Below, one piece after another: positions 7,928 through 17,793 of a stretch of 64,000 bases of DNA. Source of the stretch: DATBQN01 sp963799925 (GTDB lineage Bacteria; Acidobacteriota; Thermoanaerobaculia; Multivoradales; UBA5704). The DNA lies in assembly GCA_963799925.1 (NCBI GenBank), contig CAWCYZ010000004.1, positions 558,001 through 622,000 on the forward strand, in the 5' to 3' direction. Within the stretch, counting starts at the first letter, position 1. Each line of letters starts with the position of its first letter. The notes beneath the pieces are model-generated. The model made no database searches. It was not told the origin of the DNA and saw only the letters and a list, made by a program, of their open reading frames with translations. The translations under genes were made by a program, and so were the position numbers.

Positions 7928-10900
7928 TTGGCGGTGAACGGGGCTCATCGACCCGTGTCGACTGAGACGCCCGATCCCACCAAGAAAGCCGGAACGCCTC
8001 CGGCTGCCCGGCACGAGGCCGCCCCGAAGAGCGCCGCGGCCCCCCGGAACCCGTTTTTGATCGTCGGCATCGGAGCTTCCGCCGGCGGCCTCGAAGCCTT
8101 CACCCAGCTCATTCGGGAGCTGCCGGCCGCGACCGGCGCGGCCTACGTGCTCGTGCAGCACCTGGACCCCACGCACGAGAGCGCCCTGCCCGAGCTCCTC
8201 GCCCGCTCGACGGCCCTGCCCGTGATCGAGGTCCGGGAGACCGTCCGCGTCGAGGCGGACACCCTCTACATCATGCCCGCGGCGATGGACATCACCATCA
8301 CCGACGGGTACCTGAAGCTCATGCCGCGCTCCCTCTCCCAGGGCCGCCACATGCCGATCGACTACTTTTTCCGCTCTCTGGCGGAGGTCCAGGCCGAGCA
8401 GGCGATCGGGGTGATCCTCTCGGGGACCGGCTCCGACGGCACGCTGGGGCTGCAGGCGATCAAGGCGAGCGGCGGCATCTGCCTGGCGCAGGAGCCGCAG
8501 TCCGCCAAGTACGGCGGCATGCCGTGGAGCGCCATCACCGCTGGATGTGTCGACACCATCCTGCCGGCCGACGCCCTCGCCCGCGAGATCGCGCGGCTGG
8601 CGGACATCTTCCGCGGCGACCTCCGGGGGGAGGGCGGCGGCCGCGAGCCGCGAGAGGAGACGGCGAGCCTGGAGCGGATCCTCGGCTTCGTGGCGAAGGT
8701 CACCGGCAACGATCTCGGGTCGTACAAGAAGCCGACGCTGGTGCGGCGGGTGCGGCGGCGCATGGCCCTTCATCACCTGGCGGCGCTCGAGGACTACGTC
8801 CGGCTCGTCGAGGGCCAGCCCGCCGAGGTCCACGCGCTCTACGAGGACCTGCTGATCCACGTGACCTCGTTCTTCCGCGGCGACGCTTCCTTCAAAGCTC
8901 TGAGCCAGAAGGTGTTCCCGGCGCTGGCCAAGGGCAGGTCCAGCGACAGCCCCCTGCGGTTCTGGGTGCCTGGCTGCTCGACGGGCGAGGAGGTGTACTC
9001 GCTCGCCGTCTGCCTGCTCGAGAGCCTGGGCGAGATCGGCAGCCTGCCGATCCAGATCTTCGGCACCGACATCCGCTCGACGGCGATCGATCAGGCGCGC
9101 GCCGGGATCTACCTCGAGAACATCGCCGCCGACGTGTCACCCGAGCGCCTGGCCCGCTTCTTCGTCCACATAGAGGACAGGTTCCAGGTCGCCAAGCCGG
9201 TCCGCGACCTCTGCGTCTTCGCCCAGCACGACCTGATCCGCGACCCGCCGTTCTCCCGCATGGACCTCATCAGCTGCCGCAACGTCCTGATCTACTTCAA
9301 CCCCGAGACGCAGAAGAGGATCTTCGCCAACTTCCACTACGCGCTCCAGCCGGAGGGGTACCTCGTCCTCGGCAGCTCGGAGAACGCGGGGATCTCGTCG
9401 AACCTCTTCCGGGCGCTCGAGCGAGAGCACAAGATCTTCGTGCCGACGGCGGTCGCACCGCGGCCGGTCTTCGGCGTCGGCAGCGGCCGGGGCATCTATC
9501 CGCGCGCCGGGACGCCGCTGCCGAGCGCCGTCGGCAAACGCGCCGACGTGCAGCGCGAGGCCGACCGCATCCTCCTCGGCCGCTACAGCCCGCCCGGGGT
9601 CCTGGTCGACGCCAACCTCGAGATCCTGCTCTTCCGCGGCGACACCCAGCCCTACCTCGAGCACGGCCAGGGCGACGCCAACCTGAGCCTGTCGCAGATG
9701 GTGCAGAAGGGGTTGCTGGCGAGCCTGCGCGAGATGATCCAGGAGGTCGAGGCGACGCAGGCGCCGGTGCGGCGAGCGGGGGTCAAGTTCCGCCACCTCG
9801 ACGGCTTCCGGCAAGTCGACCTCGAGATCCTGCCGGTCCATGGCCCCCTCTCCCGGCAGAGCTGCTTCCTCGTCCTCTTCCACCGCCCGGCGGAGAGCCC
9901 CAGCCGGCCGCCGGCGCGCCCGCGGTCCAGCCAGGCGAAGCCGGAGGACGGTCAGGTGCGCCTGCTCGAGGAGGAGCTGGCGGCGATGCGGGATTACCTG
10001 CGCTCGGTCGCCGAGGAACAGAGCGCCGCCAACGGCGCCCTCGAGGTCGCCAACCAGGAGATCCTGTCGAGCAACGAGGAGCTGCAGAGCTTGAACGAGG
10101 AGCTCGAGACCGCCAAGGAAGAGCTGCAGTCGAGCAACGAGGAGCTGACGACTCTCAACGAGGAGCTCCACCAGCGGAACTCCGAGCTCGCCCAGGTCGG
10201 CGACGACCTGCTGAACCTGCTGAGCGCGCTCCACGTGCCGGTCGTCCTGCTGAGCCGCGACCTCGTCATCCGGCGGTTCACGCCGGGGGCCGCGGCGCTC
10301 TTCGGCTTCCGATCCCAGGACGTCGGCCGGCCCCTCTCCGACGTCCGTTCGCCTCTGCTGCCCGACCTCTCGGCGCTGATCCGCGAGGTGATCGAGACCG
10401 CCGGTACGCTCGAGCGCGAGGTCCAGGACGGCCAGGGGGCCTGGCACCTGCTGCGGCTGCTGCCCTATCGGAGCCGGGAGCAACGAGTCGAGGGGGCGGT
10501 GGTGCTCCTCCTCGACATCGACGCTCGGAAGCGCACCGCCGACTCGGCGGCCCGCGCCCGCGATTTCGCCGATGCCGTCGTCGAGACCGTGCGGGAGCCG
10601 CTCCTTGTCCTCGGCGCCGACCTGCGCATCGAGCGGGTCAACCGCGCCTTCGCCGAGACCTTCCGCGTCTCGCGCCAGGAGGCGGAGGGCCAGCCGTTTT
10701 ACGAGCTGGGCGGCGGCCAGTGGGACATCCCGGCGCTCCGCGGCCGGCTCGAGGGCGTGCTCTCGAGCGACCGCGAGTTCCATGACTTCGAGGTCGAGCG
10801 CACCTTCCGCGGCATCGGACATCGCATCCTGGTGCTCTCCGGCCGCCAGGTGAGGCAGGGGACGACGGGGTCGGCGAAGGTCCTGCTCGCCTTGGACGAT

Positions 10901-12091
10901 CGGACCCGCGAGAAGGAGGCGGAGAGGGAGCGCGGCTCGCTCCTCGCCCGCGAGCAGGCGGCGGCGCGCCAGGCGGAGGAGGGCGTCCGCATCAAGGACG
11001 AGTTCCTCGCTACCGTGTCGCACGAGCTGCGCGGGCCCTTGAGCGCCATGAGCGGGTGGCTCCAGGTCCTCGAGATGCGGAGCGCGGAGCCGGCGATCTT
11101 CGCGCGCGGCCTGGCCGCGATCCGCGACAACGTGGAGGCCCAGGAGCGCCTCGTCGCCGACCTCCTCGACACCTCGCGGATGATGGCGATGAAGCTCCGC
11201 CTGGCGCTCCTGCCGATCGACCTGCTGCCGGTCGTCGAGGCCGGCATCGACGCCGTGTGCACGGCGGTCGCGGCCAAGGGCCTGCGGCTCGAGCTGCGCC
11301 ACGACGCGGCGCCCATCCTCATCCTCGGCGACACCACCCGCATGCAGCAGATCGCCTGGAACCTGCTGTCGAACGCCGTCAAGTTCACCCCGCCCGGCGG
11401 GTCGATCGACGTCTGGGTGGGCCGCACCGAGACGGCGATCCAGCTCCGCGTCAAGGACACCGGGAGGGGCATCGCCCCGGCCTTCCTGCCCCACGTGTTC
11501 GAGCGCTTCCGGCAGGAGGAGAGCTCGTTCACCCGCTCCCAGCTCGGGCTGGGCCTGGGGCTCGCCATCGTGCGGCAGCTCGCCGAGCTGCACGGCGGCA
11601 CGGTCGCGGCGGAGAGCCCGGGGGAGGGCGGGGGAGCCACCTTCACCGTCACCCTGCCGATCCCCCCGGTCAGCACCGGCGAGCCGGAAGCCATGGCCGC
11701 CGGCGAGCTCGCCGGCCTGCGCATCCTCGTCGTCGAGGACGACCCCAGCAGCCGCGAGATGCTCACCAACCTCCTCGAGAGCTATGGGGCCGAAGTGACC
11801 GCGGCGGCCTCGGCGGCCGAGGGCTTCGCGGCGCTCGGCAGAACTTTGCCGGACGTGCTGGTGAGCGACATCGGGATGGCGGAGGAGAGCGGCTACGACC
11901 TGATCCGCCGCATCCGCGCCCTGCCGCCCGAGCGCGGCGGCGCGGTGCCGGCCCTGGCCTTCACCGCCTACTCCTCCGAGGGCGACCGCCAGGAGGCATT
12001 CGCCGCCGGCTTCCAGCTCCACCTGGCGAAGCCGACCGAGCCGGCCAAGCTGCGCTCGGCGATCGCCAGCCTGGCGCGCCCGTCGCGCTGA
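7928..12091 (+). CDS. CheB-CheR-PAS-histidine kinase-receiver fusion protein
   Basis: A 1387-residue cytoplasmic signalling protein. Residues ~43-235 are a CheB methylesterase domain with the triad Ser51 (GIGASAGG), His78 (VQHLDP) and Asp170 (SGTGSDG). Residues ~245-515 are a CheR methyltransferase with SAM motif GCSTGEEVYS. A long coiled coil of ELQSLNEELETAKEELQSSN type follows at ~660-760, then two PAS-like regions. Next come a HisKA domain (TVSHELRGPLS, phospho-acceptor His), a HATPase with NLLSNAVKFTPP, DTGRGIAP and GLGLGLAIV, and a C-terminal receiver with the phospho-Asp in LVSDIGM and Lys in LAKP. No chemoreceptor or other che gene is nearby, so it is probably an orphan sensor. The start is TTG at 7928 or GTG at 7934. 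Confidence 0.93.
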   Translation: MAVNGAHRPVSTETPDPTKKAGTPPAARHEAAPKSAAAPRNPFLIVGIGASAGGLEAFTQLIRELPAATGAAYVLVQHLDPTHESALPELLARSTALPVIEVRETVRVEADTLYIMPAAMDITITDGYLKLMPRSLSQGRHMPIDYFFRSLAEVQAEQAIGVILSGTGSDGTLGLQAIKASGGICLAQEPQSAKYGGMPWSAITAGCVDTILPADALAREIARLADIFRGDLRGEGGGREPREETASLERILGFVAKVTGNDLGSYKKPTLVRRVRRRMALHHLAALEDYVRLVEGQPAEVHALYEDLLIHVTSFFRGDASFKALSQKVFPALAKGRSSDSPLRFWVPGCSTGEEVYSLAVCLLESLGEIGSLPIQIFGTDIRSTAIDQARAGIYLENIAADVSPERLARFFVHIEDRFQVAKPVRDLCVFAQHDLIRDPPFSRMDLISCRNVLIYFNPETQKRIFANFHYALQPEGYLVLGSSENAGISSNLFRALEREHKIFVPTAVAPRPVFGVGSGRGIYPRAGTPLPSAVGKRADVQREADRILLGRYSPPGVLVDANLEILLFRGDTQPYLEHGQGDANLSLSQMVQKGLLASLREMIQEVEATQAPVRRAGVKFRHLDGFRQVDLEILPVHGPLSRQSCFLVLFHRPAESPSRPPARPRSSQAKPEDGQVRLLEEELAAMRDYLRSVAEEQSAANGALEVANQEILSSNEELQSLNEELETAKEELQSSNEELTTLNEELHQRNSELAQVGDDLLNLLSALHVPVVLLSRDLVIRRFTPGAAALFGFRSQDVGRPLSDVRSPLLPDLSALIREVIETAGTLEREVQDGQGAWHLLRLLPYRSREQRVEGAVVLLLDIDARKRTADSAARARDFADAVVETVREPLLVLGADLRIERVNRAFAETFRVSRQEAEGQPFYELGGGQWDIPALRGRLEGVLSSDREFHDFEVERTFRGIGHRILVLSGRQVRQGTTGSAKVLLALDDRTREKEAERERGSLLAREQAAARQAEEGVRIKDEFLATVSHELRGPLSAMSGWLQVLEMRSAEPAIFARGLAAIRDNVEAQERLVADLLDTSRMMAMKLRLALLPIDLLPVVEAGIDAVCTAVAAKGLRLELRHDAAPILILGDTTRMQQIAWNLLSNAVKFTPPGGSIDVWVGRTETAIQLRVKDTGRGIAPAFLPHVFERFRQEESSFTRSQLGLGLGLAIVRQLAELHGGTVAAESPGEGGGATFTVTLPIPPVSTGEPEAMAAGELAGLRILVVEDDPSSREMLTNLLESYGAEVTAAASAAEGFAALGRTLPDVLVSDIGMAEESGYDLIRRIRALPPERGGAVPALAFTAYSSEGDRQEAFAAGFQLHLAKPTEPAKLRSAIASLARPSR

Positions 12092-12254
12092 GCGCCGCGT
12101 GGACATCCCGGCATCGACTCGCTACAGTCAGGCACAGACCACGGGTTGATCGGGCCGGCGGCAACCGCCGCAGCCGCCAGCGGGAGAGTGAGGGGCGTTC
12201 GCCTCCTCGCTCGTCCTCTAGGCAGGCGCTGCATCGACCCGCCGGAGGGGGCTC

Positions 12255-14384
12255 ATGATGAGATGGCTGCAACGGGCGTGGGAGGCCTTGCGCACGGCGT
12301 ACTTCTTCGTCAAACCGATCCGCTTCGTCATCATCCCGCTGGCGCTCCTGCTGTTTGCGCTGGTCGCCTCGGACCAGGGGCAGGACTCGATCCGCTCTCT
12401 CGTCGAGCTCGACCCGCGCTGCCCGCGCTTCGGGCGCCTCGCGGTCTTCCTCGTCGTCACGACCCTGGCGGCGCTGCAGGCCTGGTACTGGTCGCGGCAG
12501 CTGCTGCGCATCGACCGCGTGTCCGCGACCGCCGCGAGCTACCCGAAGAGCGAGAAATGGGTGCCGCGCCTCCTCGGCGCGAGCGTGTTCCTCATCGCCA
12601 TCGGCGCGCTCGCCCGCGCCGCCTATCTCGGCTGGAGCGGCGGGCTCGACTCGACCGGCAAGGTCATCCTCGGAACGGGTGCCATCCTTCTCCTCCTCCT
12701 CGTCGCCTTCCTGGCCGCCCTCGCCGTCCGGCGGCGCCGGCTCGGCGCCTACGGCCACGTGGCGACGCCCCAGCAGCTCGATCCGGCGACCCTCAGGATC
12801 CTGCGCGCGACGGCGGTCCTCGCCGGGCTCTTCGCCCTGCTGACGGCCGTCTCGCCGCTCACCGCCGGGCGCTGGTTCCAGTCGCCGGCGCTCCTCATGC
12901 TCTCGGCGTTGCTGTGGGTGGGCCTGGGGAGCTTCTTCGCCTACGTCTTCGACTCGCGCCGCGTGCCGCTCGTCACCACGTTCCTCGTCCTCACCGTCGC
13001 CTTCAGCCCCCTCAACGACAACCACGCCGTGCGCACGCTCGCCGGCGCCCTTCCGGCCCGGCAGCCGGTCGGCCGGACGTTCGCGGACTGGTATTCGCGG
13101 CTGGAGGCGAAGTATCCGAACGAACCGTCGCATCCCGTCTTCGTCGTCGCGACGGAGGGCGGCGGCATCCGCGCCGCGTACTGGACGGCCGCGGTGCTCG
13201 CCGCCATCCAGGACCGCGCGCCCCAGTTCTCCGACCACCTCTTCGCCATCAGCAGCGTCTCCGGCGGCTCGCTCGGCGGCACGGTCTTCACGGCGCTCGC
13301 CGCCGACGGCGCCCGCACCGGCATCGTGGACCCGTGCCACGGCCAGGTGAGCGACCGGTCGTACCGGCTGGCGGCGAAGCAGATGCTGGCCTACGATTTC
13401 CTCGCACCGACGCTCGCCTCGATGCTGCACGCCGACTTCCTGCAGCGCTTCCTGCCCTTCGGCTTCATCCCCGACCGGGCCAAGGCGCTCGAGACGGGCT
13501 GGGAGAACGCCTGGCGCACGCGCCTGCGGACGGCCGGCGGCGCCGACGAGTTCTTCACCGGCGGCATGCTCAAGATGTACGCCGACCAGCCGCGCGCGCT
13601 CCTCCCTTCGCTCTTCCTGAACGGCACCTCGGTCGAGGCCGGGAACCGGCTCATCGCCAGCAACTGCGACCTGCGCGGCGGCGAGATCCCCGACGCCGTG
13701 GACCTCTTCGATCTCCTCGGGCGGGACATGCGCCTGAGCACGGCGGCGCACAACAGCGCCCGCTTCACCTACGTATCGCCGGCCGGCTCGGTGCACGGGG
13801 CGGGCGGGAAGCTCGTCGAGCACGTCGTCGACGGCGGCTACTTCGAGAACTCCGGCGCCGCGACCGCGGCCAACGTCATCGCGCGGATGCAGCCTCCCGC
13901 GGCCGGCGGCCGGCCGTTCGCGATCCACCTCATCCTCATCAAGTTCGAGGAGATCGAGGCCGCGGGCTGCACGCCGAGGCCGCTCCCCGGCCCCGGCCCG
14001 ACGCGCTTCGTGAACGAGGTGCTCTCGCCGCTCCGGGCGCTGGGCGCGACGCGCGGCGCGCGCGGCACCCTCGCCTACGCCGAAGCGCAGCAGCTGCCGC
14101 AGGTGACGCCCCACCCGTTCATCCTGACGCAGAACAAGCGAGGCATCGTGCTGCCGCTCGGCTGGCTGCTCTCCGAGCGCACGCGCAACGCCATCGACCT
14201 GCAGGTCGGCCCCGAGATCCCGCCCGGCCTCGATTGCGCGCTCGTGCCGGCGGTGCAGAAGAACCGGGATCAGCTGCTGGCGATCGCCCGGATGCTGAAC
14301 CCCGCCCTGCCGACCCTCGGCGCACCGCGAGCCGACCCGGTGCAGCGGGACGCCGCGGCGAGCGAGTCCAAGGCCAAGCAGTGA
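12255..14384 (+). CDS. Membrane-anchored patatin-like phospholipase
   Basis: A 709-residue protein with an N-terminal membrane region of about six hydrophobic segments (residues ~20-260), then a patatin domain. The lipase marks are EGGGIRAAYWTA (oxyanion loop), SSVSGGSLGG (nucleophilic Ser elbow) and HVVDGGYFEN, the DGG box with the dyad Asp. It should act as an acyl hydrolase on lipids at the inner membrane; the substrate is unknown. It stands alone, 163 bp after the kinase and 89 bp before the cytochrome operon, on the same strand. No frame break is seen. Confidence 0.85.
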   Translation: MMRWLQRAWEALRTAYFFVKPIRFVIIPLALLLFALVASDQGQDSIRSLVELDPRCPRFGRLAVFLVVTTLAALQAWYWSRQLLRIDRVSATAASYPKSEKWVPRLLGASVFLIAIGALARAAYLGWSGGLDSTGKVILGTGAILLLLLVAFLAALAVRRRRLGAYGHVATPQQLDPATLRILRATAVLAGLFALLTAVSPLTAGRWFQSPALLMLSALLWVGLGSFFAYVFDSRRVPLVTTFLVLTVAFSPLNDNHAVRTLAGALPARQPVGRTFADWYSRLEAKYPNEPSHPVFVVATEGGGIRAAYWTAAVLAAIQDRAPQFSDHLFAISSVSGGSLGGTVFTALAADGARTGIVDPCHGQVSDRSYRLAAKQMLAYDFLAPTLASMLHADFLQRFLPFGFIPDRAKALETGWENAWRTRLRTAGGADEFFTGGMLKMYADQPRALLPSLFLNGTSVEAGNRLIASNCDLRGGEIPDAVDLFDLLGRDMRLSTAAHNSARFTYVSPAGSVHGAGGKLVEHVVDGGYFENSGAATAANVIARMQPPAAGGRPFAIHLILIKFEEIEAAGCTPRPLPGPGPTRFVNEVLSPLRALGATRGARGTLAYAEAQQLPQVTPHPFILTQNKRGIVLPLGWLLSERTRNAIDLQVGPEIPPGLDCALVPAVQKNRDQLLAIARMLNPALPTLGAPRADPVQRDAAASESKAKQ

Positions 14385-14473
14385 TGCCGTGCGCGGCGTA
14401 TGGCTGGTTTCTTGCAGAAAAAATTAAGAGATTGGGAGGTCTAATTCGCCGGCTGGCGCAGAGCGAGGGAAAC

Positions 14474-15613
14474 ATGCGAGCTTCGAGATCACGGGCCCGA
14501 TGGCTGGTCGTCTTCTTCGCCGCCGGCGGGGCGTTCGCGCTCTGCCTGCCGAGCGCGGCGGTGCCGATGTGGGCGCGGCGCTACAACGTCGGGTGCAACA
14601 CCTGCCATGCCTGGCCGGCCTTCCAGCTCACCGCGACCGGGCTCGACTTCCTGCGCCGCGGCCATCGCTTCAAGGGGGACGGCTTCGACAAAGAGTTGCC
14701 CCACCTGATCGCCGCCCACGTCGAGTGGGAGTACGACGCCGCGACGGGCTCGACCAATCAGTTCAACTCGCCCGAGCTCCATATCCACGCCGGCGGCGCC
14801 CTGACCGAAAACTTCTCCGGCTATGTCAATGCGAACGTCAACAACGAGATCGAGGCGGCCTATCTGCAGTACACCAAGGAGTGGGGCGACGACGTCTACT
14901 TCACGGCGCGCGGCGGCCGTCTCAGCCCGACACTGCTGCGCAACTACGGCAGCGGCCTGGAGGCCGGCGCCAGCGACCCGCTGATCCTCTCCGACACCGC
15001 GCTCAACGCCAACCCGTTCGTCCCCGACCGTACCAGCAACGGCGTCGACGTCGGCGGCCGCTACAAGATGTTCTTCGCTCAGGCCGGGGTGCTCAACGGC
15101 GACGACGTGGCGGGGCAGGCGTCGGTCGGCCACCACAAGGACTTCTATGCCACGCTCGAGGCGACGCCGGACGGCGCCAGCGGCGTCGGCCTCTACTACC
15201 ACCACGGCGGCTACGACCTCGGCGACCCGGCGGTGGCGCCGCAGCTCAACGACGGGTACCACCGCGAGGGGGTGTTCGCCAACTACACCCAGAGCCTCTT
15301 CCGGATCGCCGGCGCCTACCTGCTCGGCCAGGACCAGGTGGCCACCGTGACCCCCGACCGCAAGATCCACGGCTACTACGCGCAGGTGAACGGCTATCCG
15401 GCCGGTTGGGTAGCGCTGTTCGCGCGTTACGACGACACCACGACGCAGGACGAGACGGGGCAGCTGCGCACCCGGCAGGGCACGGTGGGGGCGACCGTGA
15501 AGGTGTTCGAGCGGAGCACCACCTCGGCGCGCATCGCGCTCGAGGCCGCGCGCCAGCAGACGCCGGGCGTCCATACCAACCTGGGTTTGGTGAACCTGCT
15601 GTGGGCGTTCTGA
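14474..15613 (+). CDS. Cyc2-like fused monohaem cytochrome c-outer-membrane porin
   Basis: 379 residues starting at an ATG preceded by GAGGGA. A signal peptide (to about residue 29) is followed directly by VPMWARRYNVGCNTCH, a single haem c site (Cys41, Cys44, His45). The segment LTATGLDFLRRGHRFKGDG comes next, then about 310 residues of alternating polar/hydrophobic strands (YVNANVNNEIEAAY, YFTARGGRL, GYYAQVNGY) ending in the Phe-terminated strand LVNLLWAF, typical of an outer-membrane barrel. The architecture and the P-x-[FW]-A-R-x4-C-x2-C-H then L-x3-G-x2-F pattern match the Cyc2 family, which carries electrons across the outer membrane in iron oxidisers. It opens an operon with a Rieske/cytochrome b complex. 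The substrate is inferred; other outer-membrane electron-transfer roles are possible. Confidence 0.65.
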   Translation: MRASRSRARWLVVFFAAGGAFALCLPSAAVPMWARRYNVGCNTCHAWPAFQLTATGLDFLRRGHRFKGDGFDKELPHLIAAHVEWEYDAATGSTNQFNSPELHIHAGGALTENFSGYVNANVNNEIEAAYLQYTKEWGDDVYFTARGGRLSPTLLRNYGSGLEAGASDPLILSDTALNANPFVPDRTSNGVDVGGRYKMFFAQAGVLNGDDVAGQASVGHHKDFYATLEATPDGASGVGLYYHHGGYDLGDPAVAPQLNDGYHREGVFANYTQSLFRIAGAYLLGQDQVATVTPDRKIHGYYAQVNGYPAGWVALFARYDDTTTQDETGQLRTRQGTVGATVKVFERSTTSARIALEAARQQTPGVHTNLGLVNLLWAF

Positions 15614-15659
15614 CCCGCGGCGAGGGCGTTCCGGATGGCTGGCGGCGACGGGCGGCGAG

Positions 15660-16259
15660 ATGAGCGCCGGCGAGCCGGACGGCGGCGACGCCGATACCCC
15701 GCTCGCTGAGGCCTCGACGAGGCAGGAGGCCGCGGCGATGGGGCCGCTCGTGCCGAGCACGCGGCGCTCTTTCTTCGGCGTGCTGGTCGGTTCGATCAGC
15801 GCCGTGGTGGGGGCGATGATGGCGTTGCCTCTGGTGCGATTTGCCCTCCACCCGGTGTTTCACCCCAGTGGCGGCGCCGACTGGTTCGCGCTCGGCAGCC
15901 CCGAGGAGTTCCGCGGCGCCACCGAGCCGGTGCGCGCCGAGGTCAGCTTCCGCCGCGTCGACGGTTGGCGGGCGACCACGGTCCGGCAGACGGTATGGGT
16001 GACGCGCGGCGCCAAGGGGGAGCTGGTGGTGCTCTCCGTCACCTGTCCGCACCTCGGCTGCGCGGCGATCTGGCACGGCGACCGGGACCGCTTCATCTGC
16101 CCCTGCCACAATGGAAACTTCGACCGCCACGGCGAGCTCCTGAGCGGTCCGCCGCCGCGCGGCCTCGATCCGCTGCCGGTCAAGGTCGAGGGCGGCAAGC
16201 TGTGGGTGAAGTACCAGTACTACCGGCCGCTGGTCGCAGACCGCGAGGTGATCGGATGA
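15660..16259 (+). CDS. Rieske iron-sulfur protein of a bc-type complex
   Basis: 199 residues. An N-terminal extension is followed by a twin-arginine-type anchor (STRRSFFGVLVG then a hydrophobic helix, residues ~34-58), which would keep the protein membrane-tethered with its cluster on the periplasmic side. The [2Fe-2S] site is complete: CPHLGC (Cys129 and His131 ligands, Cys134 in the disulphide) and CPCHNG (Cys147 and His150 ligands, Cys149 in the disulphide). It oxidises quinol together with the cytochrome b encoded next, whose ATG overlaps its stop codon (ATGA). It starts 46 bp after the porin-cytochrome gene. Confidence 0.95.
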   Translation: MSAGEPDGGDADTPLAEASTRQEAAAMGPLVPSTRRSFFGVLVGSISAVVGAMMALPLVRFALHPVFHPSGGADWFALGSPEEFRGATEPVRAEVSFRRVDGWRATTVRQTVWVTRGAKGELVVLSVTCPHLGCAAIWHGDRDRFICPCHNGNFDRHGELLSGPPPRGLDPLPVKVEGGKLWVKYQYYRPLVADREVIG

Positions 16260-17749
16260 GCGGCGCGGCGGGCGGCTCCCCGTTCGGGCGCGGCGGGCGT
16301 CTGGCGAGCTGGCTGGACGAGCGGCTCGGCTGGCGCCGGTTGATGGCGACGGCGCTCGACGAGCCGGTCCCCGGCGGCTCGCGCTGGGCCTACGTGTTCG
16401 GCAGCGGGCTGCTGTTCATCTTCATCAACCAGATCGTCACCGGGGTCTTCCTGGCGCTCTACTACGTGCCCTCGGCAGACCACGCCCACACCACGGTGAG
16501 CTTCATCCAGAAGCAGGTGACGATGGGCGGCTTCCTGCGCGGCCTCCACGCCTATGGCTCGAGCGTCATGGTGCTGCTGCTGATGCTGCACCTGGCGCAG
16601 ACCTACGTCTACGGCGCCTATAAGGGGCGGCGCGAGCTGCTCTGGCTCATGGGCTGCTTCCTCCTGCTGCTGGTCCTGGGCATGGCCTTCACCGGCTACC
16701 TCCTGCCCTGGGACCAGAAGGCCTACTTCGCCACCGCCGTCGGCACCAACATCGCCTCCGAGGTGCCGCTCGTCGGCGGCTTTCTCAAGCTGCTGCTGCG
16801 CGGCGGCAGCGAGATGGGGACGCTGACGCTGTCGCGCTTCTTCACCCTGCACGTCTTCCTGATCCCCGCCGCGATCTTCGCCGGCGTGGCCGCTCACCTC
16901 TTCCTCTTCCGCCAGGCGGGGGCGGCGGGGCCGCCGCGGCCTGCCGCGGAGCTGCGGCGCCTGCCGGCCGAGACCTTCTTCCCCTCCCAGGTGCTGAAGG
17001 ACTTCGTCTTCGGTATCGGCCTGATCGTCGCCCTGAGCGCGCTGGCGTGGCGGCGGCCGGTGTCGCTGGGGCCGGTGGCCAATCCGGCGGACGCCACCTA
17101 CCTGCCGCGGCCTGAGTGGTACTACCTGCCGGTGTTCCAGCTCATCAAATATTTCAACGGCGCGGCAGCCGTCCTCGGCATCGTGGTCATCCCGGCGGTG
17201 GTCGTGCTGGCGCTGTTCGCGCTGCCGTTCCTCGACCGCTCGCCGGAGCGCCGGCCGCTGCGCCGGCCGGTCGCGATCGGCAGCCTGCTGCTGGTGCTCG
17301 CCGCCCTGGTAATGCTGGGCATGCAGTCGGAGATTCAGGACCGGCGCGACCCGGCGGTGCGCGCCAAGCTCGCCGCCCAGGAGGAGGCGGAGCGGCGCTT
17401 CGCGGCGGCGCCGTTCGTGCCGGAGGAGAATCTCGGCCTCGGCGGCGGCGCCGCGGCCTCTCAGCCTTCGACGCTCAGTCCCGAGGCCGCCAAGGGCGCC
17501 CTGCTCTTCGAGAGCGAGGGGTGCTCGGGCTGCCATGGCCCGCAGGGACACGGCGGCGGCGGCCTGTTCGCTCTCGCCAACCTCGGCCAGCGCGCCTCGC
17601 CCGCGCAGCTCGCGGCGCTGCTGCGCGCCCCGCGGCCCGACATGCAGCAGGGAGGCATGCAGGCGGTGCAGCTCAAGGACGAGGACATGAAAGCGCTGGT
17701 CGCCTTCCTGCTGTCGGCGCCGCGGGACGCGGCCCCGGCCACCCCCTAG
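16256..17749 (+). CDS. Cytochrome b fused to a C-terminal cytochrome c domain
   Basis: 497 residues. Residues ~30-365 form a full-length cytochrome b (haem helices plus the subunit-IV-like half). Bis-His haem pairs are seen in LHAYGSSVMVLLLMLH (13 residues between His) and LHVFLIPAAIFAGVAAH (14 between). The 14-residue spacing in the second pair is the b6-type rather than mitochondrial bc1 pattern. The quinol-site PEWY motif is present in PRPEWYYLP. After the last helix, a linker leads to a monohaem cytochrome c domain (GCSGCHGPQGHGG, residues ~415-490). The fusion would pass electrons from the Rieske site to an attached cytochrome c, replacing a separate c1 subunit. It overlaps the Rieske gene by four bases. 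Confidence 0.93.
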   Translation: MSGAAGGSPFGRGGRLASWLDERLGWRRLMATALDEPVPGGSRWAYVFGSGLLFIFINQIVTGVFLALYYVPSADHAHTTVSFIQKQVTMGGFLRGLHAYGSSVMVLLLMLHLAQTYVYGAYKGRRELLWLMGCFLLLLVLGMAFTGYLLPWDQKAYFATAVGTNIASEVPLVGGFLKLLLRGGSEMGTLTLSRFFTLHVFLIPAAIFAGVAAHLFLFRQAGAAGPPRPAAELRRLPAETFFPSQVLKDFVFGIGLIVALSALAWRRPVSLGPVANPADATYLPRPEWYYLPVFQLIKYFNGAAAVLGIVVIPAVVVLALFALPFLDRSPERRPLRRPVAIGSLLLVLAALVMLGMQSEIQDRRDPAVRAKLAAQEEAERRFAAAPFVPEENLGLGGGAAASQPSTLSPEAAKGALLFESEGCSGCHGPQGHGGGGLFALANLGQRASPAQLAALLRAPRPDMQQGGMQAVQLKDEDMKALVAFLLSAPRDAAPATP

Positions 17750-17793
17750 AGATGAAGGAAACGAATGCACTCAAAGCCAAGGAGACAGCGCGC

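Noticed and set aside
9137..12106. A 989-codon minus-strand frame under the kinase gene
   Set aside because: Same cause: the plus-strand frame has intact kinase, HATPase and receiver motifs, and the minus frame has none.
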